From Brevundimonas sp. UBA6550 (GTDB lineage: Bacteria > Pseudomonadota > Alphaproteobacteria > Caulobacterales > Caulobacteraceae): DNA of 64,000 bases. Numbering within the stretch: position 1 is the stretch's first letter; every line of letters begins with the position of its first letter. The notes beneath the pieces are model-generated. The model saw only the letters and a list, made by a program, of their open reading frames with translations, was not told the origin of the DNA and ran no database searches. Where the stretch lies: NCBI RefSeq assembly GCF_002434505.1, contig NZ_DJKE01000012.1:632558-696557 (forward strand), written 5' to 3'. The translations under genes were made by a program, and so were the position numbers. This document shows, one piece after another, positions 32,850 to 40,931 of the stretch.

Positions 32850-33866
32850 ATGCCTTTGAATCTAGCTCGTAGACTGTCCGTGGCCCCGATGATGGACTGG
32901 ACCGACAGGCATTGCCGGGCGTTTCATCGGGCGCTGACGGGGCGGGCTTTGCTTTATACGGAGATGGTGACGGCGCCGGCGGTGGTGCATGGGGACCGCG
33001 AGCGGCTGCTGGGGTTCGACGCGGTGGAGCATCCCGTGGCGCTGCAGATCGGCGGGTCAGATCCGGCGCAGTTGGCCGAGGCGGCGCGGATCGGAGAGGC
33101 CTTCGGCTATGACGAGATCAATCTGAACGTCGGCTGCCCGTCCGACCGCGTTCAGTCCGGCCGGTTCGGCGCGTGTCTGATGCGCGAGCCCGAACTGGTC
33201 GCCGACTGCATGGCGGCGATCCGCGAGGCCGTCGCCGTGCCCGCCACCGTCAAATGCCGCATCGGGGTGGACGACCAGGACCCCGAGGTCAGCCTGTTCG
33301 CCACGGTGGACGCCTGCGCCGCCGTTGGGATCGAGGTGTTCATCGTCCATGCGCGCAAGGCCTGGCTGAAAGGTCTGTCGCCCAAGGAGAACCGCGACGT
33401 GCCGCCGCTGGACTATGGGCTGGTGCGTCGGTTGAAGCGCGAGCGGCCGCATCTGAACGTGTCGATCAACGGAGGGATCGCGTCGCTGGACGCCGCCGAG
33501 GCGCTGCTGGCCGAGGAGGACGGGGTGCGGCTGGACGGCGTCATGCTGGGCCGCGCGGCCTATCACGAGCCGGCCATCCTGGGGCAGGCGGATCGGCGCC
33601 TGTTCGGAGAGGCCGTGGCCGATGTCGACGCCTTCCAGGCGGTGGAGCGTTATCGGCCCTATATGGCCGCGCGTCTGGCCGAGGGCGTCGCCCTGTCGGC
33701 GATGGCGCGTCATATGCTGGGGCTGATGCACGGCCGGCCGGGCGCGCGGGCGTTCCGGCGCATCCTGACGGTGGAGGCGATCCGGCCGGGCGTGGGGCTG
33801 GAGGTTCTGGACCGCGCCGTCGAGGCCGTGCGCGAGGCCGAGGCCCGGCGCGATCAGGCGGCGTAA
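32850..33866 (+). CDS. dusA: tRNA-dihydrouridine synthase A
   Basis: FMN enzyme (338 aa) that reduces uridine to dihydrouridine in the tRNA D-loop. DusA features are RLSVAPMMDWTDRHCRAFHR, LLYTEMVTAPAVVHGDRERL, VALQIGGSDPAQLAEAARI, the catalytic Cys in INLNVGCPSDRVQSGRFGAC, and MLGRAAYHEPAIL. ATG at 32850 gives the normal family length; the longer upstream frame runs through the integrase remnant and is not protein. The 5' end around ATGATGGACTGGACCGAC is the known attachment region for dusA-specific islands. Its native promoter may have been displaced. Confidence 0.95.
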   Translation: MPLNLARRLSVAPMMDWTDRHCRAFHRALTGRALLYTEMVTAPAVVHGDRERLLGFDAVEHPVALQIGGSDPAQLAEAARIGEAFGYDEINLNVGCPSDRVQSGRFGACLMREPELVADCMAAIREAVAVPATVKCRIGVDDQDPEVSLFATVDACAAVGIEVFIVHARKAWLKGLSPKENRDVPPLDYGLVRRLKRERPHLNVSINGGIASLDAAEALLAEEDGVRLDGVMLGRAAYHEPAILGQADRRLFGEAVADVDAFQAVERYRPYMAARLAEGVALSAMARHMLGLMHGRPGARAFRRILTVEAIRPGVGLEVLDRAVEAVREAEARRDQAA

Positions 33867-33935
33867 CCCAATCTTCAAGAGCGGCGGTCAGGATGGGCGG
33901 GAACTCTCATCCGCCAAGTCCCTGGAAACCGCGTC

Positions 33936-34628
33936 ATGTCCCCTCGTCTTCGCCTGGCTCCGCTGGCCGTCGCCGCCTGCCTGATCCCGTGTGCGGTTCA
34001 GGCCCAAGCCCAAGCCCAGTCCAACGAAGGGGGCCGGTTCGCCGTCGGCGCCCAGGTGGGCACGCCGGGTCTGGGGCTTCAGGCGCAATGGGCGCTGAGC
34101 CCCAAGGTCGTGCTGCGCAGCGGCTATGATGTTCTGAACTGGGACCGCGACCAGACCTACAAGGGCATCGATTACGATGCCAAGATCGACTTCAAGTCGC
34201 CGGGCGCCTTCGTGGACCTGCACCCGTTCGAGAACGGCTTTCTGGTGTCGGGCGGCGCCTATTTCGGCAGTCGCAAGATCGATCTGGACGCCACACCGAC
34301 CGGCAATGTGAATATCGGCGGCGCCACCTTCACCCCCGCCCAGGTCGGAACGCTGACGGGGCGGATCGAGCTGGAGAAGACCGCTCCCTTCATCGGCGTG
34401 GGTTATGACAACACCTTCGCTCCGAACAGGCGGCTTGGCTTCCGCATTCTGGCGGGCGCGGCGTTTGGCGACGAACCCAAGGTCGATCTGGATGCGCGAG
34501 GCGGAACCCTGTCGAACGACCTGGTCTTCCGCGCGCGTCTGGACGACGAAGAGCGCCAGATTCAGGACGAAGCCGACAACTACAAGGTCCTGCCCGTCGT
34601 CCAAGCCGGCCTTAATTTCCGATTCTAG
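33936..34628 (+). CDS. Outer-membrane beta-barrel protein
   Basis: Small barrel protein (230 aa) of unknown role. A signal peptide ends near CAVQAQAQA. Alternating strands follow: RFAVGAQVGTPGLGLQAQWA, VVLRSGYDVLNW, FVDLHPFENGFLVSGGAYFG and FIGVGYDNTF. The terminal VVQAGLNFRF ends in the aromatic residue that marks outer-membrane barrels. It resembles OmpW/OmpA-like eight-strand barrels in size, but no specific family is claimed. It is a single gene with its own gaps on both sides. Confidence 0.8.
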   Translation: MSPRLRLAPLAVAACLIPCAVQAQAQAQSNEGGRFAVGAQVGTPGLGLQAQWALSPKVVLRSGYDVLNWDRDQTYKGIDYDAKIDFKSPGAFVDLHPFENGFLVSGGAYFGSRKIDLDATPTGNVNIGGATFTPAQVGTLTGRIELEKTAPFIGVGYDNTFAPNRRLGFRILAGAAFGDEPKVDLDARGGTLSNDLVFRARLDDEERQIQDEADNYKVLPVVQAGLNFRF

Positions 34629-34686
34629 ACGTCAGAGAGCGGATTGAGGCCGCCAGGCCGGCCGCCCCAATCCGCTAAAAATATCT

Positions 34687-34781
34687 ATTTGTTTCCGATG
34701 GTTAACTACGAAACAAATCGTAACGTCTTGCGCGTTCAGCCGGTTCGCCGCTTTCTCGCCACAAGTTAACGCGACAAGACG
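34687..34781 (+). promoter_or_regulatory. Structured leader upstream of the 3D-domain gene
   Basis: Two consecutive inverted repeats. ATTTGTTTC at 34687-34695 pairs with GAAACAAAT at 34710-34718. CGTCTTGCGCGTT at 34724-34736 pairs with AACGCGACAAGACG at 34768-34781 with one bulged A. The second ends 43 bases before the start codon at 34825. This could be an RNA leader, an sRNA, or nested operators; no known riboswitch class was recognised. A separate hairpin (AGCGGATTG 34638-34646 with CAATCCGCT 34668-34676) follows the preceding gene. Confidence 0.45.
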
Positions 34782-34824
34782 CGCGCCGGCGGCGTTGGGA
34801 GCCGGTGTCTCCTGAGCCAAGCCT

Positions 34825-35382
34825 ATGATCGGCGCATCCGCTGCTCTCGCCATGTTTTGGGCTGCCCTGTCGTCGATGACGAGCGGGCCTGTCCCCTACA
34901 ATGTCGCAGTCGCGGCGGATCAAGTCAGGGCTGAAACCCCTGCCGAAACGATCGGTTCCGAAGCTCAAGACGCCGCGCTGGACGCCGAACAGACCGAGTT
35001 GATGGCCAGCGATCCCGACTGGCGCGCCTCGGCCCGCCTCTATCACGCCGGCGGCGGCGGGGCGACGGGCAACGATTCCCTGGGCTGCCGCCCGATCGCC
35101 ATGCGCACCGTCGCGGTGGATCCCCGCGTCATTCCCCGCCGTACCAAGCTGTTCATCCGCGAGACGGTCGGCATGCGTCTGGCCGACGGCACCATCCACG
35201 ACGGCTACTGGTATGCGTCCGACACGGGCGGCGCGATCAAGGGCCAGAAGATCGACCTGTTCACCGGCACCGGCCGCGGTTCGATGACCCAGGCGCAGCG
35301 CCTGAACATGCGCACCCTGACCATTGTGGACGCCGGCGATTTCGACGGTTGCCCCCCGGCCTGGACCAGCGCCTCCAACTGA
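34825..35382 (+). CDS. 3D-domain (RlpA/MltA-like fold) cell-wall protein
   Basis: Protein of 185 aa with a hydrophobic N-terminus (about 1-20) that may be a signal sequence. The C-terminal 3D domain (about 85-175) is a double-psi barrel, with DSLGCRPIAMRTVAVDPRVI, PRRTKLFIRE and ASDTGGAIKGQKIDLFTG holding the three Asp that name the domain. Such domains occur in MltA lytic transglycosylases and resuscitation-type peptidoglycan hydrolases. Action on cell wall is inferred. It is preceded by a structured leader and ends at a strong bidirectional terminator. Confidence 0.82.
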   Translation: MIGASAALAMFWAALSSMTSGPVPYNVAVAADQVRAETPAETIGSEAQDAALDAEQTELMASDPDWRASARLYHAGGGGATGNDSLGCRPIAMRTVAVDPRVIPRRTKLFIRETVGMRLADGTIHDGYWYASDTGGAIKGQKIDLFTGTGRGSMTQAQRLNMRTLTIVDAGDFDGCPPAWTSASN

Positions 35383-35397
35383 TCCCGGCTGAAACGA

Positions 35398-35434
35398 AAA
35401 ACGCCGGCTGACCGATCGGGTCAGCCGGCGTTTT
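35398..35434. terminator. Bidirectional terminator
   Basis: AAAACGCCGGCTGACC at 35398-35413 pairs perfectly with GGTCAGCCGGCGTTTT at 35419-35434, a 16-bp stem with loop GATCG. A and T tracts at the two ends make it work for both the 3D-domain gene (plus) and the PPC-repeat gene (minus), which converge here. Confidence 0.95.
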
Positions 35435-35458
35435 CGCGTCTGCGACGCCCCGCGGGCT

Positions 35459-36349
35459 TCAATCCAGCTCGGACACTTCCAGCGTGGATTGGACCATGCT
35501 GTCGTTGTAGGTGCCCACCCAGATGTCGTAACGGCCGCTTTGCGGATTGGTGATGGTGACCTTGGGGTCCAAGTCCCCGCCGCTGTCGTCGTCGCAATAG
35601 AAGCGGCCGTTCGGCGTGTTCACCAGCAGGGTGGTGTCTTCCGACGCGCGCACGCGGAAGGTCAGGTCGCCCTCGCCCGGTTCGAAGAAGATCTGGATGT
35701 CTGGCGCGGCGCTGACCGAGCCTTCGCAGCCGGACTTGGCGGCCGAGGCGGGCACGGAGCCGCCGGCCAGGATCGACTTGGTCCACGGATCGGGCGTGAA
35801 GCCGCCGCGCAGGGTGGCGGTGCCGTAGTTGGGCTCCAGGTCCATGTTGGGCGCGGCGCCCGAAGCGCTGTCGGATCCGCCCAGTTCGCTGATCTGCAAC
35901 GTCGACTGGACCATGTTGTCGTTATAGGTGCCCAGCCAGATGTCGTAGCGGCCGCTTTCGGGGTCCGAGATGGTCACCAGCGGATTGAACTCGCCGCCGC
36001 CGTCGTCGTCGCAATACCACCGGCCGCCGGGGGTGTTGATCAACAGGGTGGTGTCCTCGGACGCCACGGCGCTGATCGTCAGGTCCAGATCGCCGGCGGT
36101 ATAGTTCAGCTGCAGGTCGGGGGCGGCGCTGACCTTGCCCTCGCAACCCGACTTGGCGGCCGAGGCGGGGATGGAGCCGCCGGCCAGGATCGACTTGGTC
36201 CAGGGGTCGGGCGTGAAGCCGGTCTCCAGCCGAACCGAACCGTAGTTGGGCTCCAGGGTGAAGTCGGGCTTGGCGCCGCTCTTCTGGGCCAGGCTGACGC
36301 CGGGGGCCAGCAGGACCGAAGCGGCGGCGACGAAGGCGATGGATTTCAT
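35459..36349 (-). CDS. Secreted two-repeat PPC-like protein
   Basis: Exported protein (296 aa) consisting of a signal peptide (KSIAFVAAASVLLAPGVSLA) and two tandem copies of a domain. Each copy contains LEPNYG, GFTPDPWTKSILAGGS, PASAAKSGCEG, WYCDDDGGG or FYCDDDSGG, and SGRYDIW. One pair of Cys per copy may form a disulfide. The layout is of bacterial pre-peptidase C-terminal-like beta domains; relatives in Caulobacterales are often labelled peptidase S1 without having a protease domain, and none is present here. ATG at 36349 follows GGAGGG; the longer frame from 36391 is not supported. Confidence 0.8.
   Translation of the reverse strand: MKSIAFVAAASVLLAPGVSLAQKSGAKPDFTLEPNYGSVRLETGFTPDPWTKSILAGGSIPASAAKSGCEGKVSAAPDLQLNYTAGDLDLTISAVASEDTTLLINTPGGRWYCDDDGGGEFNPLVTISDPESGRYDIWLGTYNDNMVQSTLQISELGGSDSASGAAPNMDLEPNYGTATLRGGFTPDPWTKSILAGGSVPASAAKSGCEGSVSAAPDIQIFFEPGEGDLTFRVRASEDTTLLVNTPNGRFYCDDDSGGDLDPKVTITNPQSGRYDIWVGTYNDSMVQSTLEVSELD
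35465..36250 (-). repeat. Internal tandem duplication in the PPC-like gene
   Basis: The two halves align with a period of 417 bases (139 codons). For example, the codons for MVQSTL stand at about 35480-35496 and again at 35897-35913, and GFTPDPWTKSILAGGS occurs in both. Identity is high at protein level and visible at DNA level, which points to a fairly recent duplication or to gene conversion. Confidence 0.8.
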
Positions 36350-36439
36350 TGAGGCTCCCTCCAGCAACGGCTGACCGCCGCAGGAAGGCACCCTAATGGC
36401 TTTCAGGTAATGGCGCAGCTTGAAATCGCAGTCCGTTGC

Positions 36440-36763
36440 TTAGAACTTTCGACGACCTGACACCGTCTCGAGGAACAGGCGGAAATCACCCATCAGGCTC
36501 CACAGCGGATATTTGAACGTCGCCGGACGGTTCTTCTCGAAGAAGAAATGGCCGACCCAGGCGAAGCCGTATCCAACCAACGGCATGGCCAGCAGCCACC
36601 ACGGGTTCCAGGTGATGAGGAACACGCCAAAGGCCGCGATGACCAGACCCGTGCCCACGACGTGGATGCGCCGACAGGTGCGGTTGGAATGCTCGTGGAT
36701 GTAATAGGGATAGAAGGCCTCGAACGAGGCGTATCGTCCCTCGGGCGCGGACGGCGTGCTCAT
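36440..36763 (-). CDS. Mpo1/DUF962 family membrane protein
   Basis: Small membrane protein (107 aa). FEAFYPYYIHEHSNRTCRRI, two hydrophobic segments (GLVIAAFGVFLITWNPWWL and LAMPLVGYGFAWV) and GHFFFEKNRPATFKYPLW with SLMGD are the family blocks. The yeast relative Mpo1 is an Fe(II) dioxygenase that shortens 2-hydroxy fatty acids, and the conserved His residues (HEHS, GHFF) are its metal ligands. Whether the bacterial protein has the same reaction is not established. Confidence 0.88.
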   Translation of the reverse strand: MSTPSAPEGRYASFEAFYPYYIHEHSNRTCRRIHVVGTGLVIAAFGVFLITWNPWWLLAMPLVGYGFAWVGHFFFEKNRPATFKYPLWSLMGDFRLFLETVSGRRKF

Positions 36764-36903
36764 GGACGTAGCCTGCGCCCGGATTTCGCGGGTGGCAAGT
36801 CAAGCGATCCGCCCGCACCTTCCCGCGTCATCCCTGGGCCGCATGCCTAGGGTTCATGCGCTCGGTCCCGAAGACCGCGCACCGGCGAACACCGGGAGTC
36901 TGG

Positions 36904-36926
36904 ATCCTCGCCACAAGGGCGAGGAT
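36904..36926. repeat. Interspersed palindrome, copy 1
   Basis: ATCCTCGCC, loop ACAAG, GGCGAGGAT: a perfect 9-bp stem, 25 bases beyond the stop of the helicase gene. The same element, loop included, occurs inverted at 53060-53082. It may double as the helicase terminator. Confidence 0.7.
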
Positions 36927-36950
36927 AACGAGGAGGGTGGAACGGGAGAT

Positions 36951-38855
36951 TTAGCCCTTCGGCTTGCCCTTGAAGCCGTCCTTCTTGAAGCCGGGCTTGG
37001 CCTTGAACGGCTTCTTGGCGAACGGTTTGTCGCCGGCGGGCTTGCCGCCCTCGGCCGCCTTGGGCGCCCAGGGCTTCTTCTTGAACGGCGGGCGGGCGTC
37101 GCCCTCCCCGCCTTCGGCGCGCTTGTAGGGGGTCTTCTTGAACGGGCGATCGCCTTCGTCGCGGTTCGGCTTGCCGGCGAAACGGCTGGCCTTCATCGAA
37201 CCGGGCGTCGGGGCTTCCGACGGCGTGATCTTCACCTCGTCCTTGGAGGCGGCGATGGCTTCGCGGAACGCCTTCTCGTGAGTCTTGGCGATCTCGAACC
37301 GGGTCTCTTCGGGGAAGGTGCGGATGGCGCCGATCTGGGGCTTGGAGATGCCGCCGATGCGGCAGATCAGCGGGATCAGCCATTTGGGGTCGGCGTTCTT
37401 GTTGCGGCCCACGTCCAGGCGGAACCAGGTCACGTCGTCGGCGCCCAGGCGCTCGCCCGGCCAGGGCTGGGCCGCCGTGCCGTCGTCGTTGCGGACCATG
37501 CGGTCACGCTTGGCGGGGCCGCGATCGGCGCCCGGATCGGACAGTTCTTCCGGCGCAGGCTGCTCCTTGCGCAGCAGACGCACCAGGGCGGCGGCGATCT
37601 CGTCGGGCGTCCGCTCGGCGATCATGCGCTTGGCCACGATCATGTCCTCGTCGGACACGTCGGCCTCGAAGAACTCGGGCGACAGCAGGCGGCCTTCGTC
37701 GGCCTTGCGGATTTCGTCGAAAGTCGGGGCGCCCGACCAGACGGCGTCGACACCGGCTTCGTCCATCAGACGCTCGGCCTTGCGACGGCGCGAGTGCGGG
37801 ACCAGCATCACCGATACGCCCTTCTTGCCCGCACGGCCCGTCCGGCCCGAACGGTGCAGCAGGCCGGCGCGGTTCATCGGCAGTTCGGCGTGGATGACCA
37901 GGCCCAGGTCCGGCAGGTCCAGACCGCGCGCGGCGACATCGGTGGCGACGCAGACGCGGGCGCGGCCGTCACGCAGCGACTGCAGGGCGTCGGTGCGCTC
38001 GCGCTGACCCATTTCGCCCGACAGAGACACGGTGGAGAAGCCGCGCTCCAGCAGCGAGGATTGCAGGTGACGCACGCTGTCGCGGGTCGAACAGAAGACC
38101 ATGGCCCGCGGCGCCTCGAACCAGCGCAGGGTGTTGACCACCGCGTGTTCGATCTCATTGGGCGCGATGCGATAGGCGCGGTATTCGATGTCGGCGTGCT
38201 GGCGCGTCTTGTCCGTCGCGTCGATGCGGACGGCGTCCTTCTGATAGCGTTTGGCCAGGGTCGCGATGTCGCGCGCGATGGTCGCCGAGAACAGCAGGGT
38301 GCGACGTTCGGCGGGCGCCTGATCCAGAATGAACTCCAGATCCTCGCGGAAGCCCATGTCCAGCATCTCGTCGGCCTCGTCCAGGACGGCGACCTTCAGC
38401 TCCGACAGGTCCAGGTTGCCCCGGTCGATGTGATCCTTCAGGCGGCCGGGCGTGCCGACGACGATGTGAACGCCAAAGCCTAGGGCCCGGGCTTCACGAC
38501 GCGCGTCCATGCCGCCGACGCAGGTGGCGATCTTGGCGCCGGAATCGGCGTACAGCCATTGAAGCTCGGACGCGACCTGCATGGCCAGTTCGCGGGTCGG
38601 GGCGATGGCCAGGCACAGCGGCGCGCCGCCGGGGCCGAAGATCGGCTTGTCGCCCAACAGGGTCGGGGCAGCGGCCAGACCGAACGCCACCGTCTTGCCC
38701 GATCCGGTCTGGGCCGAGACCAGCAGGTCGCGATCCGCATGTTCGCCTTCCAGCACGGCGGCCTGAACCGGGGTGGGTTCGGCATAGCCCTTGTTGATCA
38801 GGGCGCGGTCGAGCGCGGGGTGGACGGCGGGAAAGGGCATGGGAAACCTGGACAA
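36951..38855 (-). CDS. DEAD-box ATP-dependent RNA helicase, DbpA/CsdA type
   Basis: RNA helicase (634 aa). Core motifs in order are VSAQTGSGKTVAFGLA (I), APTRELAMQ (Ia), VVGTPGRLKDHI (Ib), VLDEADEMLDMGF (II), LFSATIA (III), VCVATDVAARGLDLPD (V) and HRSGRTGRAGKKG (VI). A DbpA-like RNA-binding domain follows at about 470-545 (FRLDVGRNKNADPKWLIPLI, GGISKPQIGAIRTFPEETRF). The last 90 residues are a Lys/Gly-rich disordered tail (KKTPYKRAEGG, KKPWAPKAAEGG). It likely works in ribosome assembly or cold-adapted RNA remodelling. The 5' leader contains a strong hairpin. Confidence 0.94.
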   Translation of the reverse strand: MSRFPMPFPAVHPALDRALINKGYAEPTPVQAAVLEGEHADRDLLVSAQTGSGKTVAFGLAAAPTLLGDKPIFGPGGAPLCLAIAPTRELAMQVASELQWLYADSGAKIATCVGGMDARREARALGFGVHIVVGTPGRLKDHIDRGNLDLSELKVAVLDEADEMLDMGFREDLEFILDQAPAERRTLLFSATIARDIATLAKRYQKDAVRIDATDKTRQHADIEYRAYRIAPNEIEHAVVNTLRWFEAPRAMVFCSTRDSVRHLQSSLLERGFSTVSLSGEMGQRERTDALQSLRDGRARVCVATDVAARGLDLPDLGLVIHAELPMNRAGLLHRSGRTGRAGKKGVSVMLVPHSRRRKAERLMDEAGVDAVWSGAPTFDEIRKADEGRLLSPEFFEADVSDEDMIVAKRMIAERTPDEIAAALVRLLRKEQPAPEELSDPGADRGPAKRDRMVRNDDGTAAQPWPGERLGADDVTWFRLDVGRNKNADPKWLIPLICRIGGISKPQIGAIRTFPEETRFEIAKTHEKAFREAIAASKDEVKITPSEAPTPGSMKASRFAGKPNRDEGDRPFKKTPYKRAEGGEGDARPPFKKKPWAPKAAEGGKPAGDKPFAKKPFKAKPGFKKDGFKGKPKG

Positions 38856-38885
38856 ACGGACAAGGGCGGTCGCCGAAACGACCGC

Positions 38886-38915
38886 GCCCGGCCGAGGTCA
38901 GACCTCAGGCCGGGC
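38886..38915 (-). promoter_or_regulatory. Hairpin in the helicase 5' leader
   Basis: GCCCGGCC (38886-38893) pairs with GGCCGGGC (38908-38915), and the inner GAGGT pairs with ACCTC with one unpaired A. The stem is about 13 bp and 31 bases upstream of the helicase start. A second small stem, GCGGTCG with CGACCGC, stands between it and the gene. DEAD-box helicase genes often regulate themselves through a structured leader. Confidence 0.5.
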
Positions 38916-39046
38916 GAATGGTGGCGCTCTATACACGGATAAAGGCTGAAGCGGGGCGGAAAACGCCGTTCACCCTGATCCTTCAGGCGGCGTTGACCTG
39001 AAAGACGCACTTTGGCGACCGAACGCCCCTCGCCCGGACCCTCGAC

Positions 39047-39238
39047 ATGCAAACGCTGTCCATCGCCGCCGCCGGAATGATGAACGCCCAGACCCGTTTC
39101 GACGCCAGCGCGCGCCGAACCGCCGCCGCGCCGCTGGACGACCTCCCCGGCGAAACCGTCGAACGCCTCCAGGCCAAGACCGCCGTCGCCCGCACAGCCG
39201 ACGACATGACCGGAACCTTGCTGGACATCCTGGCGTGA
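39047..39238 (+). CDS. Small flagellar hook/basal-body-like protein
   Basis: Protein of 63 aa. LSIAAAGMMNAQTRFDASAR at the start and ARTADDMTGTLLDIL at the end are the two ends of flagellar rod/hook-type proteins, which pair an N- and C-terminal helix. It has the short architecture of the orphan small basal-body-like proteins common in Caulobacterales. No other flagellar gene is near. A structural role is not proven. Confidence 0.65.
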   Translation: MQTLSIAAAGMMNAQTRFDASARRTAAAPLDDLPGETVERLQAKTAVARTADDMTGTLLDILA

Positions 39239-39242
39239 CCCG

Positions 39243-39926
39243 TCAGACGCCCGCCTTCTCCGGCAGGTTGAAGAAGCCCACGAACCGCTCGAATACGGCC
39301 CGATCGCCGGTCAGGGCCATCAGGCCGTCGCCCTCGAATACGGCTGGCGGAACCTTGCCATAGACGCAGGCCGCGACCAGCGGCGGCTGGGTCGTGACGA
39401 CCACCTCGGCGGCGTCCGTCGCGTCGCGGCGCGTCGTGAGGGCGCCCTTTTCAATATGGACCACGAAGGGCTCGTCACCGAAGACGAAGCCCAGGGTCAT
39501 GACCGCCTCGCCCGGCAGGGCCGGGTCGAACATCGTTTCGAACGACTGCATGATCGACACCGCGCTGATCGGCAGGGTGGGGTCGTGCAACGGCGAACGC
39601 GCCGCCCAGCGGCCCAGCACCATGAAGACCGGCTTGATCTCATACCCCCAGTCCGTCAGCTCGTAGACCTGGACCGAGGCGGGCGGCGGCAGCTTCCTGC
39701 GCCGCAGGATGCCCGACGCCTCCAGCCCCTCCAGCCGCTGGGTCAGCACATTGGCCGAGATGCCGTGCAGGTCCTTCCTCAGGTCGCCGAACCGGCGCGG
39801 CCCCATCATCAGTTCACGGATCACCAGCAGGGCCCAGCGCTCGCCGATCAGATCGAGCCCGTGCGCCGCACCGCAGGCGTCATGATACCTGCGCCCCGCC
39901 TTATAGGTTATCTTTTCTAACTTCAT
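39243..39926 (-). CDS. HxlR-family transcriptional regulator
   Basis: Winged-helix regulator (227 aa). The HxlR domain (about 15-105) has the signature CGAAHGLDLIGERWALLVIR followed by ELMMGPRRFGDLRKDL, then ISANVLTQRLEGLEASGIL. The C-terminal half (about 115-220: FVFGDEPFVVHIEKG, FEGDGLMALTGDRAVFERFV) resembles an SCP2-like ligand domain found in longer HxlR members. It is divergent from the two VOC genes, the usual arrangement for a regulator of its neighbour. Confidence 0.88.
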   Translation of the reverse strand: MKLEKITYKAGRRYHDACGAAHGLDLIGERWALLVIRELMMGPRRFGDLRKDLHGISANVLTQRLEGLEASGILRRRKLPPPASVQVYELTDWGYEIKPVFMVLGRWAARSPLHDPTLPISAVSIMQSFETMFDPALPGEAVMTLGFVFGDEPFVVHIEKGALTTRRDATDAAEVVVTTQPPLVAACVYGKVPPAVFEGDGLMALTGDRAVFERFVGFFNLPEKAGV

Positions 39927-39984
39927 GGTTGACTATCATAATCATCGGAGTCAGGTTTCGCAAACAACAAGGAGAGGAAACGCC

Positions 39985-40428
39985 GTGCCCCAGCTGATTT
40001 TCATCAACCTGCCCGTCGCCGACCTGCCCCGGTCAATCGCCTTCTACGAAGCCGTTGGCGCGACCAGGACCCCGATGTTCAGCGACGATGCGGCCGCCTG
40101 TATGGTCGTGTCGGACGTGATCCACGTCATGCTGCTGACCCACGACAAATGGCGCACCTTCACAGACCGCCAGATCCCCGACGCCCACGCCTCGGCCCAG
40201 GTGCTGCTGTGTCTGTCCAAGGACAGCCGAGACGCGGTCAACGCCGTTGTCGATCAGGCCGGCGATGCGGGCGGCCAGATCGACCCAAACCCGACCCAGG
40301 ACTACGGCTTCATGTACGGCCGCAGCTATGCCGACCCCGACGGCCATATCTGGGAGGTCATGTGGATGGACGCCGCCGCCGTCGCCGCCGGCCCGGAAGC
40401 CTTCGCCGCCGACGCCGTGGTGTCGTGA
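39985..40428 (+). CDS. VOC-family (glyoxalase-like) protein
   Basis: Vicinal-oxygen-chelate protein (147 aa) with paired beta-alpha-beta-beta-beta units. PQLIFINLPVADLPRSIAFY and GFMYGRSYADPDGHIWEVMW are the family ends. The likely metal ligand Glu is in WEVMW. GTG at 39985 is chosen because AAGGAGAGG lies upstream, although an in-frame ATG at 39925 exists. The stop overlaps the next gene as TGATG. Substrate is unknown; many relatives are resistance or bleomycin-type binding proteins. Confidence 0.85.
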   Translation: MPQLIFINLPVADLPRSIAFYEAVGATRTPMFSDDAAACMVVSDVIHVMLLTHDKWRTFTDRQIPDAHASAQVLLCLSKDSRDAVNAVVDQAGDAGGQIDPNPTQDYGFMYGRSYADPDGHIWEVMWMDAAAVAAGPEAFAADAVVS

Positions 40429-40910
40429 TGAAGGACAAGATCGTTCTCTGCCTGTGGTTCGACGGCGATGCAGAGGCCGCGACGGCCTTCTATGTCTCGC
40501 TCCTGCCCGACAGCCGCATCATCGCCGTCAATCGCTCGCCCGTGGACACGCCGTCCGGGCGTGAAGGCTTTGTCCTGACCGTCCAGTTCGTTCTGGCCGG
40601 ACGCGAATATGTGGCCCTGAACGGCGGGCCGGCCTTTCGCTTCACCGAGGCCGTCTCCTTCATGGTGATGACCGAGGATCAGGCCGAGACGGATCGGCTG
40701 TGGCACGCCCTGCTCTCCGATGGCGGCGCCGAGAACGCCTGCGGCTGGCTGAAGGATCGCTGGGGCCTGTCGTGGCAGATCACGCCGCGTCGCCTGATGG
40801 ACCTGACCACCGATCCCGACCCGGCGCGCGCCAGGGCCGCAATGACGGCCATGATGACCATGACCAAGATCGACATCGCGGCGCTGGACGCCGCCGTCGC
40901 CGACCTCTGA
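40428..40910 (+). CDS. PhnB-like VOC protein
   Basis: 160 aa protein of the PhnB/DUF899-like VOC group (3-demethylubiquinone methyltransferase-type fold). KIVLCLWFDGDAEAATAFYV, FVLAGREYVALNGGPAFRFT and CGWLKDRWGLSWQITPRRL are the recurring blocks. It is translationally coupled to the preceding VOC gene. Biochemical role is not known. Confidence 0.87.
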   Translation: MKDKIVLCLWFDGDAEAATAFYVSLLPDSRIIAVNRSPVDTPSGREGFVLTVQFVLAGREYVALNGGPAFRFTEAVSFMVMTEDQAETDRLWHALLSDGGAENACGWLKDRWGLSWQITPRRLMDLTTDPDPARARAAMTAMMTMTKIDIAALDAAVADL

Positions 40911-40931
40911 CCCCATCCAAGGAGACGACCG

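Noticed and set aside
37711..37735. A CGAAAGTCGGGG stretch resembling the LAL box
   Set aside because: It lies inside the helicase coding region and matches only half of the box.
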